Below, one piece after another: positions 59,302 through 64,000 of a stretch of DNA of 64,000 nt (position 1 is its first letter; the number at the start of each line of letters is the position of its first letter). Origin of the DNA: Enterobacteriaceae bacterium RIT714 (GTDB taxonomy: Bacteria > Pseudomonadota > Gammaproteobacteria > Enterobacterales > Enterobacteriaceae). The notes below the pieces were generated by a model, which was given only the letters and a program-made list of their open reading frames with translations, made no database searches and was not told the DNA's origin. The position numbers and the translations under genes are program-made. The DNA is taken from the NCBI GenBank assembly GCA_009668015.1, contig WJYB01000011.1, positions 62,001-126,000 on the forward strand, read 5' to 3'.

Positions 59302-60276
59302 TTATGATTTTACCTGCGGGTTCACGCAGTTCTTTTCTGCCTTACCGTTCAGTGCGTCGATCAGATTATCCACCGCCGTGGCCGCCATGTTGTAGCGGGT
59401 TTCATGCGTGGCGGAGCCAATATGGGGCAGGGCAACCACATTGGGCAGCGTCAGCAGCGGCGAATCGACAGGCAACGGCTCTTGTTCAAACACGTCCAGA
59501 CCGGCGGCGTGGATCTCTCCATTTTGCAGGGCCTCAATCAGCGCTTTTTCATCCACAACCGGGCCACGACCCGCATTGATGAAAATGGCTGATTTCTTCA
59601 TTTTCTCAAATTCGGCTTTACCGATCAGATGATGGGTTTCATCCGTCAGCGGCAGGATCAGGCAGACATAATCCGCTTCCTGTAACAGCGTATCTAAATC
59701 ACAGTAGCGGGCGTTGAAGCGCTCTTCGGCTTCGCTGTGGTGACGGCGAGCGTTGTAGAGAACTGGCATATTGAAGCCGAAATGGGCGCGCTGAGCCAGC
59801 GCCAGCCCGATACGCCCCATGCCAACGACGCCCAGCGTTTTGCCATGCACATCAATGCCGAACCAGTCCGGACCGATGCTTTTGGTCCATTCTCCCGCCT
59901 TCACGCGCTCTGCAACTTCCACCACGCGCCGAGCGGTACTCAGCACCAGCGCCATCAGCGTATCGGCGACCGTTTCTGTCAGTGCGGTCGGCGTGTGCAT
60001 CAGCAGGATTTTGCGTGCGTTGAGGGCCTCGACATCAAAGTTGTCGTAGCCCACCGAGATGGTCGATGTTGCGCGAAGCTTTGGCATTTTCTCCAGCAAT
60101 GCGCTATCGACTTTTTCGCTTGAACCCAGCAGCCCTTCGGCGCTGGCAAAGGCTTCTGCGTGCTGCGCCACGGTCTCCGGGCTCAAATTTTTCACCTGAG
60201 TCACGCTGAAGTGTTCTTCAAGACGTTTTTGCAGATCATCGGGCAGTGCTTTATACAAAATGACGGACGGCTTCAT
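59302..60276 (-). CDS. ghrB: 2-ketogluconate/glyoxylate/hydroxypyruvate reductase GhrB
   Basis: GhrB reduces 2-ketogluconate, glyoxylate and hydroxypyruvate with NADPH. The 324-residue D-2-hydroxyacid dehydrogenase has the cofactor loop [19 protein letters not shown], the catalytic Arg in [14 protein letters not shown], the Glu and the His in [13 protein letters not shown]. It starts 26 bases after kguT with a GGAG Shine-Dalgarno and is the last gene of the kgu run. In Pseudomonas that place is taken by kguD, the 2-keto-6-phosphogluconate reductase, so GhrB may act on the phosphorylated compound here. Confidence 0.95.
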   Translation of the reverse strand: MKPSVILYKALPDDLQKRLEEHFSVTQVKNLSPETVAQHAEAFASAEGLLGSSEKVDSALLEKMPKLRATSTISVGYDNFDVEALNARKILLMHTPTALTETVADTLMALVLSTARRVVEVAERVKAGEWTKSIGPDWFGIDVHGKTLGVVGMGRIGLALAQRAHFGFNMPVLYNARRHHSEAEERFNARYCDLDTLLQEADYVCLILPLTDETHHLIGKAEFEKMKKSAIFINAGRGPVVDEKALIEALQNGEIHAAGLDVFEQEPLPVDSPLLTLPNVVALPHIGSATHETRYNMAATAVDNLIDALNGKAEKNCVNPQVKS

Positions 60277-60302
60277 GCTAATCTCCGTTGATTTTAAAAG
60301 GT

Positions 60303-61583
60303 TCAGGCGTGGCGTGCGCCAGCAGGGATCTGTTGATTATTAGCAGGCTTAACAATCAAAGTAAGCCACACTGAAGCAAAAAGTGCCACCCCCATAAAAA
60401 TGTATGAAGCTGAAGGATTACCGGTGGCGCCGTTCAGATAGCCAACAAACCAGGAGCCGAAGAATGAGCCGAGCGCGCCCATGCTGTTAATCAGCGCCAT
60501 CGCGCCACCCGCGACGTTACGCGGCAGCATCTCCGGAATAATGGCAAAGAACGGGCCGTACGGGGCATACATCGCGGCACCGGCAATCACCAGCAAGGTG
60601 TAAGAGACCCAGAAGTGGTCAGCACCTACCGCCCAGGAACCGATAAAGGCGAAAGCGGCGATCAGCAGCAACGGCCAGACGAAAAGCTTACGGTTTTGCA
60701 GCTTATCCGATGCCCAGGAGACGACAATCATCGCAATGGTCGCGGCCAGATAGGGAACAGATGATAGCCAGCCGACTTCGACCATGCCAAGGTTTTCGCC
60801 GCCGCTGCGAATAATGGACGGCAACCACAGCACAAAACCGTAAACCCCAATACTCCACGCAAAATATTGCATACAAAGCAGAATCACGTTGCGCGAACGG
60901 AAGGCTTCGCCGTAGTTACGAACCGCTTTCAGTCCTTGTTGCTCTTTATCCAGCTCTGCCTGTAGCGCGGCTTTTTCCGCTTCAGAGAGCCATTTAGCCT
61001 GCGTCGGTTTGTCTTTGACCAGCACCCACCAGCAGAATGCCCAGATGATGGCCGGGAATCCTTCAATGATGAACATGTGACGCCAGCCGAACGACTGGAT
61101 CAGGTATCCGGAGACCACTGACATCCACAGCACCGTGACCGGATTACCCAGAATCAGGAAGGTATTGGCGCGTGAACGTTCTGATTTGGTAAACCAGTTG
61201 CTGATGTAGATCAGCATCGCAGGCATAACGGCGGCTTCGACCACGCCGAGAATAAAGCGAATCGCGGCCAGTGCAGGGATATTATTGACCATCCCGGTGA
61301 GCGACGCGCAGGCTCCCCACAAAATCAGGCAGATGAAGATCAGTTTGCGTACGCTGCGACGTTCAGCGTAGATCGCCCCCGGGATCTGGAAGAAGAAATA
61401 TCCCAGGAAGAACAGGGCGCCTAGCAGAGAGGAGACGCCCTTGGTGATCCCCAGATCTTCAGTGATCCCGGCAGCGGAAGCGAAACTAAAATTTGCGCGA
61501 TCGAGATACGCCAGGCTGTACGTGATAAACACGATCGGCATGATGTACCACCAGCGTTTTACTGCATTGGTCGAGTTGTTCAT
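60303..61583 (-). CDS. kguT: MFS transporter, probable 2-ketogluconate permease
   Basis: The 426-residue protein has 12 predicted transmembrane helices and the anion:cation symporter pattern of the major facilitator superfamily ([20 protein letters not shown] after helix 1, and [19 protein letters not shown]). This subgroup carries hexuronates and ketogluconate. Gene order (regulator, kguE, kguK, transporter, reductase) points to 2-ketogluconate. I use the ATG at 61581-61583 ([16 protein letters not shown]), as the upstream codons precede the usual start. Confidence 0.8.
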   Translation of the reverse strand: MNNSTNAVKRWWYIMPIVFITYSLAYLDRANFSFASAAGITEDLGITKGVSSLLGALFFLGYFFFQIPGAIYAERRSVRKLIFICLILWGACASLTGMVNNIPALAAIRFILGVVEAAVMPAMLIYISNWFTKSERSRANTFLILGNPVTVLWMSVVSGYLIQSFGWRHMFIIEGFPAIIWAFCWWVLVKDKPTQAKWLSEAEKAALQAELDKEQQGLKAVRNYGEAFRSRNVILLCMQYFAWSIGVYGFVLWLPSIIRSGGENLGMVEVGWLSSVPYLAATIAMIVVSWASDKLQNRKLFVWPLLLIAAFAFIGSWAVGADHFWVSYTLLVIAGAAMYAPYGPFFAIIPEMLPRNVAGGAMALINSMGALGSFFGSWFVGYLNGATGNPSASYIFMGVALFASVWLTLIVKPANNQQIPAGARHA

Positions 61584-61649
61584 AGGCTTGCCTCTGTGGT
61601 TGAGGTTTGTACCGCCGTGGTCTGTAGGGTACACGGAGGTAAATGGTTA

Positions 61650-62588
61650 TCACTCAGATAGTTGTTTTCGCGTTGGAAGCCCTTCGCTATCGCCCTGCAC
61701 CTGAATCGCCAGCGAGCCGATGGTGTTGCCGCGCGCGACGGCCTGATGCAGCGTTTTGCCTTCCAGTAGTGCGCTGATCACCCCCACGGCGAATCCATCG
61801 CCTGCGCCGACGGTATCGACAACGTTATCAACCTTCACCGCGGCCACCGCGCCTTTCTCTCCTGCGGCGGTTTTAAACCATGCCCCGTCGGCACCCGTTT
61901 TCAGTACGACTGCTTTCACGCCCTGATGCAGATAAAAATCGGCAATGCCTTCCGGTGTTGTTTCGCCAGTCAGGATCATGCCCTCTTTCACACCGGGTAA
62001 AACCCAGTCGGCCTTGAAGGCGAGGTGGTTCAGTTTTTCAACCATCTCCGCTTCGCTTTTCCACAGCACCGGGCGCAGGTTTGGATCGAATGAAATGGTT
62101 TTCCCCTGGGCTTTCATTGTGCTGGCCGCATGATCAAGCAGGGCATAAGAGCTGGCCGACAGCGCTGCCGCTACGCCGCTCAAATGCAGATGCCGCGCCG
62201 AGGAGAAATATGCCGGATGATAATCTTCGGTCGAAAGATGGCTCGCTGCGGAGCCTTTACGGAAATACTCCACAATGGGATCGGTTCCATTTTCGACTTT
62301 AGACTTCAGCTGAAACCCGGTCGGAAAGCGTCCGTCGAGCGTCACGCCTGCTGCATCAATCCCCTCTTTTTTCAGCGAATCGAGAACAAACTGGCCAAAG
62401 CTGTCGTTACCTACGCGGCTGACCCAGCCGACGTTCAAACCCAGACGCGCCAGGCCGGTTGCGACGTTCAGTTCGGCCCCGGCAACGCGTTTGATAAAGG
62501 CGTCGACGCTGCTCAGTTCACCGGTTTTGGTGGCGACAAACATGGCCATCGCTTCACCGATGGTGATGACATCCAGAGAGTCAGACAT
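61650..62588 (-). CDS. kguK: PfkB-family sugar kinase, probable 2-ketogluconate kinase
   Basis: The 312-residue ribokinase-like enzyme has VITIGEAMAMFVATKTGELS, substrate-side GAELNVATGLARLGLNVGWV and the ATP/anion-hole signature DTVGAGDGFAVGVISALL with the catalytic Asp. It resembles 2-keto-3-deoxygluconate kinases; its neighbours favour 2-ketogluconate as substrate. The ATG at 62586-62588 follows the kguE stop by four bases, with GAGGAAT inside the kguE end as Shine-Dalgarno. Confidence 0.82.
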   Translation of the reverse strand: MSDSLDVITIGEAMAMFVATKTGELSSVDAFIKRVAGAELNVATGLARLGLNVGWVSRVGNDSFGQFVLDSLKKEGIDAAGVTLDGRFPTGFQLKSKVENGTDPIVEYFRKGSAASHLSTEDYHPAYFSSARHLHLSGVAAALSASSYALLDHAASTMKAQGKTISFDPNLRPVLWKSEAEMVEKLNHLAFKADWVLPGVKEGMILTGETTPEGIADFYLHQGVKAVVLKTGADGAWFKTAAGEKGAVAAVKVDNVVDTVGAGDGFAVGVISALLEGKTLHQAVARGNTIGSLAIQVQGDSEGLPTRKQLSE

Positions 62589-62592
62589 AGCG

Positions 62593-63342
62593 TTATTCCT
62601 CACGCAGTAAATTGACGTAATGGCGGGTCACCGCGGCTAAATCCGGGCCTTCGAGCGGGAATTCAATGCCGCGCGGCGCATCCGCCGGAAGATGATTGAG
62701 CAGATCCAGCCAGCGAGAATCGGCGTTATCCGGCGCCACGGCGCGGTAGTGATGATGGTGCGGAACAGCGGCTTTGACGTGGATATAACTGACCGCTGGC
62801 GCCAGATGGCGGGCGGCCTCTTCCGGTGATTCGCCAACCCAAAGCCAGTTGCCGGTATCAAATGTGAGGGTGACAGGTAATTCCATCACCCGGCACGCGG
62901 CCTTGAAGCGCTGCATTGGCGCGAGTTGGCCGCAGTCGGTCTGGTCATTTTCGACAACCAGCGCCATACCGCTCTCAACGAGCAAAGCACGCAGCTCGTC
63001 AAGCGGTTGTTTGTCGCGGAAATGGCCGAGTGACACTTTGAGCCACAGCGCATTCAGCGTACTGGCTTCCGCGAGATAGCGCGGGAGTTCCGGATTGAGC
63101 GTGCCGTCGGGCATCAATAACGCGTCGGGGGCGGAGTAGCAGGCAAACAACCCCAGCAATTCGATTGACTGCGCCAGCGTCGGGAGTATCTGCAACTCCT
63201 CATCGCTGAAGAGTTCACGCCGGATCTCGACGCCATCTGCGCCACCCGAAGCGATAATCGGCAGCATGGCTCGCTGTCCGCCTGCCTGACGAATCTTATC
63301 CGCGCCATACGCGGCGGTCACGACGATGATTTTCCTGGCCAT
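62593..63342 (-). CDS. kguE: Sugar phosphate isomerase/epimerase-like TIM barrel, probable KguE
   Basis: The 249-residue protein belongs to the xylose isomerase-like TIM-barrel family, with GADGVEIRRELFSDEELQ, ALVVENDQTD (metal-binding Glu) and VTLTFDTGNWLWVGE, YIHVKAAVPHHHH. It resembles KguE of the Pseudomonas 2-ketogluconate operon, whose exact reaction is not firmly known. I choose the ATG at 63340-63342 (MARKIIVVTAAYG), eight bases after AGGA, over an ATG six codons upstream. It heads the operon, 41 bases from the operator-like palindrome. Confidence 0.8.
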   Translation of the reverse strand: MARKIIVVTAAYGADKIRQAGGQRAMLPIIASGGADGVEIRRELFSDEELQILPTLAQSIELLGLFACYSAPDALLMPDGTLNPELPRYLAEASTLNALWLKVSLGHFRDKQPLDELRALLVESGMALVVENDQTDCGQLAPMQRFKAACRVMELPVTLTFDTGNWLWVGESPEEAARHLAPAVSYIHVKAAVPHHHHYRAVAPDNADSRWLDLLNHLPADAPRGIEFPLEGPDLAAVTRHYVNLLREE

Positions 63343-63382
63343 TGGCTGATTCCTGTTCATAGCTGATAATAAATACGCTAGA

Positions 63383-63396
63383 TGGAACCGGTTCCA
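63383..63396. promoter_or_regulatory. Probable LacI/PtxS-type operator of the kgu operon
   Basis: TGGAACCGGTTCCA is a perfect 14-base palindrome between the regulator and kguE. It differs from the published PtxS operator TGAAACCGGTTTCA by one symmetrical base pair change per half. On the minus strand, TTGGAA at its edge could be the -35 of the kguE promoter, so binding would block transcription. Confidence 0.75.
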
Positions 63397-63445
63397 AAAG
63401 AAAGGTCAGGATAGTGAATTTATGATCGTCATCACGAAGGGGAAA

Positions 63446-64000
63446 TTAACGTGCGGTTGAACCCCGCACGATCAGCTCACCAGAGAAAACCTGCTCACGA
63501 ACGGCATCGTTGAGACCTTCAATGCGGCGTACCACCTGTTCGACAGCGGCGTAGCCAATCTGCCAGGTGGGCTGTTTGAGCGTTGTAATGCCAACACCTG
63601 CCAGCTCTGCCCATTCCAGTTCGTCAAACCCTAACAGACCGATATCGCTGCCCCAGTGCAGTCCAACGCGCTTAAGGGAGCGCGCAACCTGCAGCGTGAG
63701 GGCACCGTTGGCCGAGATCACCGCTTTACGCATTCCGCGATGACGGGTATGGAACTGGCGCAGGGTATTATCCATTTGATCGGCTTCATGCAGCGGAATT
63801 TCGGCATTTTCGGCGATGACGCCGGGATAACGAGCCAAAGTGGCGCGAAATGCGCTCAGGCGATCGCGGCGGGTGTTGACCATTCCCAGCGGCTCGCTCA
63901 TAAATAAAATCGCCTCAAAACCCTGCTCGATAAGATGTTCCGTGGCGGTTGTCGCCGCCTGAGTGTTGTCCAGCCCCACCACATCGCAGGCGAATTCCGG
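63446..64000 (-). CDS. LacI-family regulator, C-terminal part (PtxS-like; edge-truncated)
   Basis: The visible 184 residues are the C-terminal part of a LacI-type effector domain: CDVVGLDNTQAATTATEHLI, VISANGALTLQVARSLKRVG and GFDELEWAELAGVGITTLKQ then PTWQIG, YAAVEQVVRRIEGLN. The frame is open to the right edge, so the DNA-binding N-terminus lies outside the window. It is read in the same direction as kguE and sits just upstream, as ptxS does in Pseudomonas. It is likely the 2-ketogluconate-responsive repressor. Confidence 0.85.
   Translation of the reverse strand, partial: PEFACDVVGLDNTQAATTATEHLIEQGFEAILFMSEPLGMVNTRRDRLSAFRATLARYPGVIAENAEIPLHEADQMDNTLRQFHTRHRGMRKAVISANGALTLQVARSLKRVGLHWGSDIGLLGFDELEWAELAGVGITTLKQPTWQIGYAAVEQVVRRIEGLNDAVREQVFSGELIVRGSTAR

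Overview
The window is chromosomal DNA of a member of the Enterobacteriaceae. Most proteins closely resemble their Escherichia coli K-12 counterparts, and the gene order follows the E. coli rfa-cysE-lld-mtl-sel-aldB-avtA-xyl-glyQS-cspA segment. The dispersed palindromes of the CCCTCACCCTAACCCTCTCCC type and a 2-ketogluconate cluster fit the Enterobacter/Lelliottia/Leclercia group better than Escherichia. Genus is inference. I see no tRNA, rRNA, IS element, prophage or CRISPR array.

Layout. 1-6.6 kb: LPS inner-core cluster (a partial membrane protein, a GT4 transferase, then WabG/WaaG-type transferase, waaQ, waaC, waaF and rfaD on the minus strand). 6.9-9.2 kb: kbl-tdh threonine catabolism. 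9.3-17.8 kb: a WaaE-like GT2 gene, yibQ, envC, gpmI, yibN, grxC, secB, gpsA, cysE, trmL. 17.9-22.0 kb: the L-lactate operon lldPRD with two LldR-type operators and an ArcA box, then a five-unit palindrome array. 22.0-28.4 kb: yibL, the mannitol operon mtlADR with an upstream series of CRP sites, yibI-yibH. 28.4-34.1 kb: yibF, selA-selB (selenocysteine insertion), aldB. 34.0-41.1 kb: yiaU, yiaT, ysaA, avtA, malS, bax. 41.2-49.4 kb: xylose regulator, ABC transporter and catabolic genes xylR, xylHGF and xylAB. 49.4-52.4 kb: an isochorismatase-like hydrolase with a GlxA-type regulator, wecH, ysaB. 52.5-59.3 kb: glyQ-glyS, an ABC-F ATPase, yiaG, yiaF, cspA with its long cold-regulated leader. 59.3-64.0 kb: a probable 2-ketogluconate operon, read on the minus strand as LacI-type regulator, kguE, kguK, kguT, ghrB.

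How the genes work together. The accessory theme is carbon-source use: lactate, mannitol, xylose, maltodextrin, threonine and 2-ketogluconate, each next to its own regulator or recognisable operators. The 2-ketogluconate genes match the order of the Pseudomonas ptxS-kguEKTD locus, with ghrB in the place of kguD. A perfect palindrome upstream of kguE resembles the known PtxS operator.

No obviously new defence or mobile system is present. The points most worth a second look are the kgu-ghrB operon and its operator, the palindrome array behind lldP, two ribosome-binding sites buried in perfect hairpins (yibF and the isochorismatase-like gene), the local swaps relative to E. coli (GT2 gene for yibD, hydrolase plus GlxA for yiaAB, an extra ABC-F protein), and an unclear envC start codon.
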